Notes under the pieces: model-generated | Database searches by the model: none | The model's input: only the letters and a program-made list of their open reading frames with translations | What the model was told of the DNA's origin: nothing | NCBI RefSeq assembly: GCF_014333525.1 | Contig: NZ_JACSCX010000001.1 | Coordinates: 1,100,372-1,164,371, forward strand | Length of the DNA stretch: 64,000 nt | Reading direction: 5' to 3' | Source: Hymenobacter puniceus | Lineage (GTDB): Bacteria > Bacteroidota > Bacteroidia > Cytophagales > Hymenobacteraceae | Program-made: the position numbers and the translations under genes | Shown: piece after piece, positions 33,855-41,635 of the stretch | Numbering within the stretch: the first letter of the stretch is position 1 | Layout of the letters: each line of letters begins with the position of its first letter

Positions 33855-35189
33855 CTACTTCTCCACTTTAAGCGTGGCGGGGCGGTTGGTGAATTCGAAC
33901 ATTTCGCCATGGGGCATGATGGTAATCTGGCCGAACTCGCGGATGAGCATCTTGTAGCTCTCCCCTACCGGCCGGATCCTGCGGTCTAAATCGTAGAGGC
34001 CGCAGGCGTTGACGGTAAGGCGCTTTTCAGCCAGGCTAATGTCCCAGTCCACTTGGTCGAGCAATGAATACCAAGTGAAGCCCACCACCGGCACGCCGTC
34101 CTGGCGGATGCGCTGCACATTCACCCATTGCTTCCAGAGCCAGCATTCGGCGTCCTTGGCATTGAAGGTGTTGGTTTCGGTGTGCATCACGGGCTTGCGG
34201 TACCGCTCGTAGTATTGGCGCGTCATGGTGTACCAGCCCAGCACGTCCTCGGCCTGGCAGATCTTGCCATCGGGCTTGATAATCTTCTCGTTGCGGCCGT
34301 AATAGTCGTTGCCCATGATCTGGTAGCCGGGCGGCTCGCCGGCCATAAACCAGTCAAGCTCTTGGCGGGTGAGGCCGTTGTCGAGGCAGTAAAGCAGCAC
34401 CTCCGAGTCGAGTGGGTGAGCGTAGAGCAGATCCAGCGACAGGAAGCGCAGCTTGTTGGTCAGGCGCACCCCGGCGCTTTCCACTGCCCGCATCTCATGG
34501 ATGTATTCCGCCGACTCGCTTTGCACAATGATGCAGTCGGGCCGCACCTGGGCAATCTGCTGAGTGCCCATGATGCTGGCCGCCGTAATGTGCTTGATGG
34601 CTGTAACAAAAGCCCGGTCATCCTTGAGCTGCTCGTTCCAGATGCCGTCTTTGGCGGAGGCCCGGGCCGTCACATAAATTTCGTTGACAGGCGTGTAGAA
34701 GCGCACCCAGGGGTAGCGCCGGGCCACAGCTCCGCAGTACTCGGCAAAATGCACCGGCAGCTCAGGATTCTGGAAGTTGCCCACCCAGTCGGGCACGCCG
34801 AAGTGCATCAAATCCAGAATGGGCGTGATACCCAGCCGTTTGATTTCGGCCATGGCAGCGTCAGCAAATTCCCAATCGAACTGACCGGGCGCTTTATGGA
34901 TGAGGTAGTACGGCAGGTTGTAGCGCAGCACCTTCAGGCCCAGCTCCTTCACCAGCGCCAGGTCTTCCTTGTAGCGGTTGTAGTGGTCAGTTTCGGCCAG
35001 CAAATCGCGCCGGATGGTGCCGCCCGCAATGGTTGGGTATGAGCACTCGATGCCGGTGGCAAACATGAAGTTGCCCGCGTCGCCGGTGGGCAGCCCGGAG
35101 CCGTCGTGGCCAGCGGCGCCGCCATGCTCGTCGCCCTCGTAGTTGCCGTTGCCGAACTTCTCTTTGATATGATTGAGGAAAGACTTCAT
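33855..35189 (-). CDS. Family 1 glycosyl hydrolase-like protein
   Basis: 444 residues from the ATG at 35189. After a Gly/Asp-rich N-terminus (11-40) comes a TIM-barrel with the GH1-type catalytic pair: acid/base Glu170 in FYTPVNEIY and nucleophile Glu338 in VMHTETNTF, plus DLMHFGVPDW and FTWYSLLDQVDW. No signal peptide, so cytoplasmic. It is close to beta-glucosidases but smaller and divergent, and forms a distinct subgroup seen next to GMC dehydrogenases. The GMC and small-subunit genes lie upstream on the same strand, separated by an inverted-repeat element. The substrate could be an oxidised glycoside (inference). Confidence 0.8.
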   Translation of the reverse strand: MKSFLNHIKEKFGNGNYEGDEHGGAAGHDGSGLPTGDAGNFMFATGIECSYPTIAGGTIRRDLLAETDHYNRYKEDLALVKELGLKVLRYNLPYYLIHKAPGQFDWEFADAAMAEIKRLGITPILDLMHFGVPDWVGNFQNPELPVHFAEYCGAVARRYPWVRFYTPVNEIYVTARASAKDGIWNEQLKDDRAFVTAIKHITAASIMGTQQIAQVRPDCIIVQSESAEYIHEMRAVESAGVRLTNKLRFLSLDLLYAHPLDSEVLLYCLDNGLTRQELDWFMAGEPPGYQIMGNDYYGRNEKIIKPDGKICQAEDVLGWYTMTRQYYERYRKPVMHTETNTFNAKDAECWLWKQWVNVQRIRQDGVPVVGFTWYSLLDQVDWDISLAEKRLTVNACGLYDLDRRIRPVGESYKMLIREFGQITIMPHGEMFEFTNRPATLKVEK

Positions 35190-35237
35190 TTTTGAAGCTA
35201 AAATGACGTGCCAGAAGCACGCCTCGTAATGAAGAAG

Positions 35238-35336
35238 AACGTCATGCAAAGCGCAGCGAAGCATCTCGCGTGCTAATGTTGCACTGGTATTCAGACATCA
35301 GCACGCGAGATGCTTCATTTCGCTCTGCATGACGTT
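35238..35336. repeat. Dispersed GTCATGC-type inverted repeat, copy E
   Basis: 37-base arms (35238-35274 and 35300-35336) with four mismatches; AACGTCATGC outer and GCATCTCGCGTGCT inner. The 25-base loop matches copy C (22776-22874) at many positions. Confidence 0.85.
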
Positions 35337-35346
35337 GTGGTTCCGC

Positions 35347-37026
35347 CTACGCCCGCAGCGCCGCCAGAAACTTATCGGCGGTGCGCAGGCTCAAGGCCAT
35401 AATGGTGAGGGCCGGGTTTACACTCAAGGCACTCGGGAACACCGAGTTGTCGCAGATGTAGAGATTGGGCACGTCGAAGGCTTTGCCTTCGGGGTTTACC
35501 ACGGCGTCGTCGCCGCTCAGGCCCATGCGTGCCGTCCCGATGACGTGGGCGTAGCGCTCGAAGGCCCAGATGTCGGTGGCGCCGGCCGCTTCCCAGATCT
35601 GGCGCATCAGCTTTTCGGCGTGGCGGTTCATGCGCTGTTCGTTTTCCTGAGCTGTGAAGTGAAAGCGCGGCTTGGGCAGGCCACGCGCATCCTTTTCGTC
35701 GCTGAGTTCCATGAAGTTGGCGGCGTGCGGCAAACAGTCGCCCAGGATGTTGATGCCGGCAATGTGGTTGTAGTTGCGCATATAGTCGCGCAAAGGCTGG
35801 CCCCAGAGCTTGCGCTGGCGTACCATCTGGGTGGCAAACGTTACGGGCATCACGCCAATGCTTTGCAGCAGGTAGCCGCCAACAAAGTCGGCGTCTTTGG
35901 GCCGGTGGGTGTCCTCGGAAATCAGACCACCCGGAATGCCTTTGTAGGGCCGGATGTCTTCGGGGAAGGTGCCCCACACCTGCATACCGGGGTGCGCCAT
36001 GAAGTTCTTGCCCACGTGGCCGCTGCTCAGTGCCAGTTCATTCAGCATCAGCAGGCGCGGCGTTTCCACGGCGCCGGCGCACAAGAACAGGTGGCCGCAG
36101 CGCTGGCGCACTGTCTGGCCATGCTGCTCATACACCACGCCTGTTACGCGGCCGGAGGCGTCGCGCTCAATCTCCGTCACGTAGGCGTCGGCCCGGATTT
36201 CAGCCCCGTAGCTTTCCGCCAGGGGCAGAAACGTAACGTCCATGCTGGCTTTGGCGCCGCGGTTGCAGCCGGCCTGGCAGAAGCCCCGGTTGGTGCAGGC
36301 CTCGCGCCAGCCAATGCCTTCCTGGTAGTAGCGCGCCGAAAGGGCTGCGTTGGCCGCCGGCGATGTCTGAATACCGAGCTGGCGGCAGGCGCGCTCCATC
36401 AGCTGGGCGGCGCCATTCAGCGGTAGCGGGGCCAGTGGGTAGCCTTTGCGCCGAGTAGGGTCCCAGGGATAAGGCGTAGGGCCCGAAATACCCAGAAAGT
36501 GTTCTATTTCTTCGTAATACGGCTCCAACTCCTCGATGCCAAAAGGCCAGTCGACGCCCTGGCCGAAGTCGGTGTGCAGCTGCAGGTCGCCGCGGTGGGC
36601 GCGGGGCGTATAGGCGGTGTAGTGCAGCGTGGAGCCGCCTACACCAGTGCCGGAGTTGTTCTTACCGAAAGCCACCGGATTCTGGCCAGCGGAAAGGCGC
36701 TCATCGTTCCAAAACAGGAAGTTCTGGGCTTTTTCGTCGGTAGCGTAGTCGGTGGTGGGGTCGCGGCGGGGGCCGGCTTCCAGGGCCACTACCTTTAGGC
36801 CGGCCATGGCCAGGCGGGCCAGCAGCGGCGCACCGCCCGCCCCGGTCCCAATCACCACGCAATCCACTACATCGGTAGGGTCGGGCAGCGGTGTGGGCGC
36901 TTCCTGGCTGGCTGGCTCGGGAGCCAGCGTTTCGTTTTCGGCCAGAATGCTTTTAAGCAGTGGGTCCTGTATTTCGGGCTGAACCGGGTTCAGCACACCT
37001 TCTTCCAATACTTCCTCGTCAGGCAT
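35347..37026 (-). CDS. GMC-family FAD oxidoreductase
   Basis: 559 residues. An acidic, Pro-rich extension (1-50) precedes the FAD-binding motif GTGAGGAPLLARLA. GTGVGGSTLHYTA is the second GMC flavin motif; ACTNRGFCQAGCNRGAKAS is the Cys-rich loop of gluconate-2-dehydrogenase-like members; the catalytic His lies in RYAHVIGTARMG and the Asn in SVNPALTIMA. It should oxidise an alcohol or sugar hydroxyl with electrons passing to a partner. The gene for a gluconate-2-dehydrogenase subunit-3-type protein lies 37 bases upstream, so the two probably form a dehydrogenase complex. There is no Tat signal in either, which suggests a cytoplasmic complex. Confidence 0.92.
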   Translation of the reverse strand: MPDEEVLEEGVLNPVQPEIQDPLLKSILAENETLAPEPASQEAPTPLPDPTDVVDCVVIGTGAGGAPLLARLAMAGLKVVALEAGPRRDPTTDYATDEKAQNFLFWNDERLSAGQNPVAFGKNNSGTGVGGSTLHYTAYTPRAHRGDLQLHTDFGQGVDWPFGIEELEPYYEEIEHFLGISGPTPYPWDPTRRKGYPLAPLPLNGAAQLMERACRQLGIQTSPAANAALSARYYQEGIGWREACTNRGFCQAGCNRGAKASMDVTFLPLAESYGAEIRADAYVTEIERDASGRVTGVVYEQHGQTVRQRCGHLFLCAGAVETPRLLMLNELALSSGHVGKNFMAHPGMQVWGTFPEDIRPYKGIPGGLISEDTHRPKDADFVGGYLLQSIGVMPVTFATQMVRQRKLWGQPLRDYMRNYNHIAGINILGDCLPHAANFMELSDEKDARGLPKPRFHFTAQENEQRMNRHAEKLMRQIWEAAGATDIWAFERYAHVIGTARMGLSGDDAVVNPEGKAFDVPNLYICDNSVFPSALSVNPALTIMALSLRTADKFLAALRA

Positions 37027-37063
37027 GTGCAGTGCTCAATTAGTAATTAATAATTAGTAATTA

Positions 37064-37663
37064 TCAATTACTAATTTGTTCCGGCTCCCGCTCTTCCCGC
37101 TCGTTGAGGCCAATGCGCGTCCAACCGGGCTGGTCGGCCATGCCCACGTAGCCGATTTCTTCCTGAGCCAGCGGATGAGCGTAGTAGCTTTCGGTCAGCT
37201 CGGCCAGCATTTCCTCGAAAAAGCGGTGCTGTGGCAGCTGGACCCAGTTTTCGCCCGGCGCCTGTCCGGCGGCCAGCTGCCCGATAATCTGGTCCTGCTG
37301 CCCGGCTCTCAGGGCCATGAACGGCTGCTGAAACTGCGCTTCGGCGGCTTGGTTGATGCCCCCGAGGCCAAGGCGGTAGGCTTCCCGGTCGGGGGGCATG
37401 GCATCGTAGCGCCAGCCGTCGGCGCGGCCGTCGGCTAGGCGCTTGTCTACGTTAGAAGCCAGCTCAATGGGCGTTTCCCGCTCCGGCTGGGGGAAAATGC
37501 GGGCAGCCACGGCACGAAGCAGCGCAAACGTGTCGGCATCGAAAAACTGTGGCTCGTACTGAACAGGAGCATCCAGCCGGGCAGCCAGCGCAGCGCGGGT
37601 GGCAGGCGTAACGTGGTCGGAGGCAAGCAGCGCCCGGACGCTACCTTCGGGATAATTGGGCAT
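37064..37663 (-). CDS. Gluconate 2-dehydrogenase subunit 3-family protein
   Basis: 199 residues. The family pattern is present: FFDADTFALLRAVAARIFPQPE, a central region with Asp/Arg, and a C-terminal FFEEMLAELTESYYAHP...GYVGMADQPGW. Members are the small partner of GMC-type dehydrogenases; in periplasmic enzymes they carry a Tat signal for the complex, but none is seen here. It is the first gene of a two-gene operon with the GMC enzyme. The 37-base space contains an AT-rich direct/inverted repeat (attagtaatta copies, 37039-37075). Confidence 0.88.
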   Translation of the reverse strand: MPNYPEGSVRALLASDHVTPATRAALAARLDAPVQYEPQFFDADTFALLRAVAARIFPQPERETPIELASNVDKRLADGRADGWRYDAMPPDREAYRLGLGGINQAAEAQFQQPFMALRAGQQDQIIGQLAAGQAPGENWVQLPQHRFFEEMLAELTESYYAHPLAQEEIGYVGMADQPGWTRIGLNEREEREPEQISN

Positions 37664-37740
37664 AGGAACAAGAAAGCACGAATGGAGGAGCTTGCTGGTT
37701 GTACTGACGAGCTAGCTCCTCGGAAGGTTATCTATACAAC

Positions 37741-37781
37741 AAAAAAAGGCGCCCTCCCGCGGTTGGGAAGGCGCCTTTTTT
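37741..37781. terminator. Bidirectional-looking terminator after the histone-tailed SDR gene
   Basis: AAAAAAAGGCGCCCTCC (37741-37757) and GGGAAGGCGCCTTTTTT (37765-37781) form a long stem with A- and T-tracts on both ends. It ends the minus-strand gene at 37809. Confidence 0.88.
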
Positions 37782-37808
37782 ATAGGCTGGCTTGGCTTGG
37801 GAGTGGCG

Positions 37809-38816
37809 CTATTGGTCGCTGCTCATTTTGCCGCCCGTCACGTGCACCAGCGAGCCGGTCATAAAAGAGCCGTCCTGGGAGGCGAGCAGCACGTAGGCGG
37901 GCGCCAGCTCCTCGGGTTGGCCGGGGCGGGCCAGGGCCACTTCGTAGCCGAATTTTTCGATTTCTTCGCGCGGCATGGTGCCGGGGATGTTAGGCGTCCA
38001 GACCGGGCCGGGCACCACGCAGTTCACCCGAATACCCCGCTCGCCTAAGTGCGTGGCCAGGCTTTTGGTGAAGGCATGAATGGCTGATTTCGAGGAGGCA
38101 TAATCAATCAGGATCGGGATGCCGGTGAGGCCCACGATACTGCCGGTATTGATGATACAGTCGTCTTTCTTGAGGTGGGGTACGGCGGCCTGCGCCATCC
38201 AGATGTAGCCCAGGATGTTGGTATCGAAGGTGCGGCGAATCTGCTCTTCGGGAATGTCCTCAAACTTCTCCTGCGCCATCTGGAAAGCGGCGTTGTTTAC
38301 CAGAATGTTGAGGCCACCCAGCTCGGCGCGGGTGCGGCGGACGGCTTGCTTGCACTGCTCCGGGTCGCGCACGTCGCTTTGCAGCAGGATGCAGCGGCGG
38401 CCCTGCGCCTCTACGAGGCGCTTGGTTTCTTCGGCGTCCACCAGGTTTTCGTTGAACAGCACAGCCACATGGGCGCCTTCCATGGCAAAAGCCACGGCCA
38501 CGGCCCGACCGATACCAGAATCAGAGCCGGTGACAAGAGCTACTTTGTCTTGGAGCTTGCCGGCGGCGCGGTAGGTGCTGAAGTCCATGGCGGGCTGCAG
38601 CTTCATATCGGCCTGTTTGGCGGGATAAGGCAGCGTCTGGGCGTGCTGCTTCATGTCTTTGGCGGTGGGCCGCTTCACTGGCTTGGGGGCCTCAGTTGCC
38701 GCTTTAGCAGCTTTTTTGGCAGCGGGAGTTGCAGCCGCTTTGGTGGGAGCCTTGGGCTTGGCGGGTGCGTTCTTGGCGTTGGGCACAGACGGGGTAGCAG
38801 GTTTTTTGGCGGCCAT
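37809..38816 (-). CDS. SDR oxidoreductase with histone-H1-like N-terminal tail
   Basis: 335 residues. Residues 1-50 hold 17 Ala, 11 Lys and 10 Pro, with PAAKKAAK and KAPTKAAA blocks, like histone H1 or Bacteroidota/chlamydial H1-like tails. A linker (51-85) leads to a classical SDR domain: GSDSGIG at 97-103, NNAA in place of NNAG, and the catalytic serine and Tyr-Lys in NTGSIVGLTG and DYASSKSAIHAFTK. The core resembles YghA/general-stress-39 type oxidoreductases, which are stress associated. The tail suggests DNA or polyanion binding. It has its own upstream region and terminator. Confidence 0.9.
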   Translation of the reverse strand: MAAKKPATPSVPNAKNAPAKPKAPTKAAATPAAKKAAKAATEAPKPVKRPTAKDMKQHAQTLPYPAKQADMKLQPAMDFSTYRAAGKLQDKVALVTGSDSGIGRAVAVAFAMEGAHVAVLFNENLVDAEETKRLVEAQGRRCILLQSDVRDPEQCKQAVRRTRAELGGLNILVNNAAFQMAQEKFEDIPEEQIRRTFDTNILGYIWMAQAAVPHLKKDDCIINTGSIVGLTGIPILIDYASSKSAIHAFTKSLATHLGERGIRVNCVVPGPVWTPNIPGTMPREEIEKFGYEVALARPGQPEELAPAYVLLASQDGSFMTGSLVHVTGGKMSSDQ

Positions 38817-39058
38817 AAGGAAAGAACTACAAAAGGAATAACAGACTATTCAGTGCTTACGAGAAACCCGCCTTGGTGTTGGCCGGCAGCTTAAACACCA
38901 CACGTGGCTGCGGCAACCCCATTTATAGAATAATAGCCGCAATAACTAGTAGCTTTAGCGGACCTGCCCCACCGCTAGCCTGTGCCTGCTGGGAGCAAAC
39001 TCGCTCAGTTACACTACCTACACCTACCACCGGGGCCGCTGCCGTTCAGCGGAGAATC

Positions 39059-40861
39059 ATGCCGAAGAAGGTTGTCATTTTGGGAGGAGGCGTTGCGGGC
39101 ATGAGTGCCGCGCACGAATTAGTGGAGCGCGGCTTTGCCGTAGAGATATATGAGCGGCAGCCGCAGTACGTGGGCGGCAAGGCGCGCAGCGTGGACGTAC
39201 CCGACAGTGCCGCTGCCGGCCAGCCGCCGCTGCCGGGCGAGCATGGCTTCCGGTTTTTTCCCGGCTTCTACCGCCACATCACCGACACCATGAAGCGCAT
39301 TCCCTACGGCCAGAACCCACAGGGCGTGTTTGATAACCTGGTGCCCACCCAGCGCGTGATGATGGCTCGCACCGGCAAGCCACCCATAATTGCGCCCGTC
39401 AACTTCCCGAAAACCCGCGCCGACTGGCAGGCCCTCGTGGATAGCCTGCTGCACGCCAACACCGGCCTCACTGATTCCGACAAGAAGCTGTTTGCCGACC
39501 GGGTGTGGCAACTGCTGACCAGCTCCTACGAGCGGCGCCAGCAGAGCTACGAGCGGGTGGCGTGGTGGCAGTACATGAGCACCGACCAGCAGTGCGGCTC
39601 CCGCCAGCCCTGCCCCTACGAGCTGTACTGCGTGGGCGGCCTTACCCACTCGCTGGTGGCGGCCCAACCGCAGCTGATGAGCACTAAAACCGGCGGCGAC
39701 ATTCTGCTGCAGCTGCTACTGCTGATGGCCAACCCCGCCGCCCACACCGACCGGGTGCTGAACGGCCCCACCAACGACGTGTGGCTGAACCCGTGGCTGC
39801 AGTACCTGGAAAACAAGGGCGTGGTGTACCACCACAACCACCTCACCACCGCCCTGCACTCCGACCCCGCCACGCGTCTTATCAGCGGGGCCACGGTGGT
39901 GAACCTGGAAACGCACGAAGCCCAGACTGTCCAGGCCGACTACTACCTGGCGGCCGTGCCGCTGGAGCGCATGGCCAAGCTCATCAGCCCCGACATGGTG
40001 AAGCTGGACCCGACGCTGGCCTTTATCGAGCAGCTGAATAATCCGCACCTGCACACGCTGAACTGGATGAACGGCGTGCAGTTTTATTTGCGCGAAGACG
40101 TGCAACTCACGCGTGGGCACGTCATCTGCATCGACTCGCCGTGGGCCATTACCGTTATTTCGCAGCCGCAGTTCTGGCCCGACTTCCCGATGAGCGGCTA
40201 CGGCGACGGCCAGGCGAAAGGGCTATTGTCGGTGGATGTGTCGAACTGGTTTGCGAAGGGTGTGCTCGACTGGCCGCTCGACGACGGCACCACCGGCCGC
40301 AAGCAGGCCTGCGACTGTACGCTAGACGAAATTGTGGAGGAAGTGTGGGCCCAGTTGGAGCAAAGCCTGAACACGCCCGGCCTGCCGCCCCTGCTCCGCC
40401 CCGACATGCGCCTGCGGGCCTACGTGGATGCCGACATCCGGCCGGAACTGCTGAGTGCGCCGGAGCAAGCCCTACATGTTCCGACCCGCTCGGGCCACAA
40501 CGATGAGCCGCTACTAGTGAATACGGCCAACTCCTGGAGCTTGCGGCCCGAAGCCAGCACCGGCATTGCCAACCTGTTTCTGGCCGCCGACTACGTGCGC
40601 ACCAACACCGACCTGGCTACTATGGAAGGGGCCAACGAGGCCGCCCGCCGCGCCGTGAACGGCATTATTGCCGCCAGCGGCGCCTCGGTGCCCACCTGCC
40701 AGATCTGGCCGCTGCACGAGCCCGGCGTGCTGGCCGTGCTCCGCTGGCTGGACCGCCGCCGGTTTGCCCAAGGTTTGCCCTGGACCAATGAAGTGCCGTG
40801 GCTGGGTAAAGTGCTGCACCGCCTCAATTACCTGTTTCACAAGATACGCGGCTTCAAATGA
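39059..40861 (+). CDS. FAD-dependent oxidoreductase, phytoene-desaturase/HpnE-like
   Basis: 600 residues from the ATG at 39059 (MPKKVVILGGGVAGMSAAHEL), where the dinucleotide-binding motif GGGVAGMS begins; an in-frame start at 38873 would add an unrelated leader. YVGGKARS is the second flavin segment, and the C-terminal motif reads FLAADYVRTNTDLATMEGANEAARRA, as in amine-oxidase-fold desaturases and hydroxysqualene dehydroxylases. A region with CGSRQPCPYELYCVGGL near 180 is unusual in having three close Cys. It probably acts on a terpenoid or other lipid (inference). Its last four bases overlap the next gene's start, so the products are translated together. Confidence 0.82.
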   Translation: MPKKVVILGGGVAGMSAAHELVERGFAVEIYERQPQYVGGKARSVDVPDSAAAGQPPLPGEHGFRFFPGFYRHITDTMKRIPYGQNPQGVFDNLVPTQRVMMARTGKPPIIAPVNFPKTRADWQALVDSLLHANTGLTDSDKKLFADRVWQLLTSSYERRQQSYERVAWWQYMSTDQQCGSRQPCPYELYCVGGLTHSLVAAQPQLMSTKTGGDILLQLLLLMANPAAHTDRVLNGPTNDVWLNPWLQYLENKGVVYHHNHLTTALHSDPATRLISGATVVNLETHEAQTVQADYYLAAVPLERMAKLISPDMVKLDPTLAFIEQLNNPHLHTLNWMNGVQFYLREDVQLTRGHVICIDSPWAITVISQPQFWPDFPMSGYGDGQAKGLLSVDVSNWFAKGVLDWPLDDGTTGRKQACDCTLDEIVEEVWAQLEQSLNTPGLPPLLRPDMRLRAYVDADIRPELLSAPEQALHVPTRSGHNDEPLLVNTANSWSLRPEASTGIANLFLAADYVRTNTDLATMEGANEAARRAVNGIIAASGASVPTCQIWPLHEPGVLAVLRWLDRRRFAQGLPWTNEVPWLGKVLHRLNYLFHKIRGFK

Positions 40862-41550
40862 ACCTAACATCTACCCTTACTTCCTCCTTGCCTACCCGTG
40901 CCACCCGCTACCGCCTGCCCGTGATGCTGGGGCTGATGACCGTGGGCATTCTGGCGCTCATCCATGACAGTATTACGGGGCTGGGCTGGACTACGGCGGC
41001 CCGCTGGGGCTACCTGCTCACGGCGGCCTACGCCCTCTACGCCTTCTGGGCCCGCGACGTGGTAGTGGGCCGGCTGCTGGGCTTTGCGCTGGTGGCGGGC
41101 CTGGCCGAGCTGCCCGCCGATGCGTATCTGGTACACACAACCAAGACGCTGGTATACCCGATTCCGGAGCCGATGCTGTGGGCGTCGCCGGTGTACATGC
41201 CGTTCAGCTGGGCCGTGGTGCTCACCCAGATTGGGTTTGTGGCCTGGCTGCTGCTGCCGCGGCTGGGGCCGTGGCGCACCGGCCTGCTGCTGGTACCCGT
41301 CAGCGGAGTGCTGATTCCGCTGTATGAGAAATGGGCCATCAGTGCCGGCTGGTGGCAGTACCGGGGCGCGCCCAGCTGGCACGGGGTGCCCTACTACATT
41401 TTTCTGGCCGAGGCTCTGCTGATGCTGCCGGTGCCGTGGCTGCTGCAGCACGCGGTAGGCAAGGGCGGCCGCTGGGTAGCTTTGAGTGGCTTGGCTGAGG
41501 GCGCCGTGATGCTGCTGGCCTGCTGGGTGGCTTTCAGGCTACTGGGGTAG
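40858..41550 (+). CDS. Polytopic membrane protein coupled to the flavoprotein gene
   Basis: 230 residues, almost wholly hydrophobic with about seven membrane segments and few charges. Acidic/aromatic spots at helix ends are LPADAYLVH, YPIPEPMLWASPVYMPFSW and LIPLYEKWAISAGWWQY, reminiscent of carotenoid biosynthesis membrane proteins and lycopene-cyclase-like integral enzymes, but I cannot assign it to a named family. It overlaps the preceding flavoprotein gene by ATGA (40858-40861). This suggests a joint pathway step, for example the flavoprotein acting on a lipid handled by this protein. Function uncertain. Confidence 0.65.
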   Translation: MNLTSTLTSSLPTRATRYRLPVMLGLMTVGILALIHDSITGLGWTTAARWGYLLTAAYALYAFWARDVVVGRLLGFALVAGLAELPADAYLVHTTKTLVYPIPEPMLWASPVYMPFSWAVVLTQIGFVAWLLLPRLGPWRTGLLLVPVSGVLIPLYEKWAISAGWWQYRGAPSWHGVPYYIFLAEALLMLPVPWLLQHAVGKGGRWVALSGLAEGAVMLLACWVAFRLLG

Positions 41551-41578
41551 AGCCGCGTTGCAGCCCGCGGCCTTTCTG

Positions 41579-41586
41579 TATCTTCC
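41579..41586 (+). promoter_or_regulatory. -7-like box for the kinase-hybrid pair
   Basis: TATCTTCC, 49 bases before the kinase ATG at 41636 and after the stop of the preceding gene, so the signalling genes start a new transcript. Confidence 0.35.
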
Positions 41587-41635
41587 CACCACTCCTTCCT
41601 GTTTCAAATACGTGCGGGCCGCCGGCCGCCTTTTC

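Noticed and set aside
6377..35336. Repeated hairpins as a CRISPR array
   Set aside because: Copies are thousands of bases apart, with no unique spacers between regular repeats and no cas genes. They are dispersed palindromes.
35329..36426. Plus-strand open frame of 365 codons
   Set aside because: Antisense to the GMC oxidoreductase, which has all family motifs; the shadow shows low-complexity Gly/Val/His sequence.
38873..39058. Longer start for the flavoprotein at 38873
   Set aside because: The extension lacks any signal and the dinucleotide-binding motif should lie at the very N-terminus, as it does from 39059.
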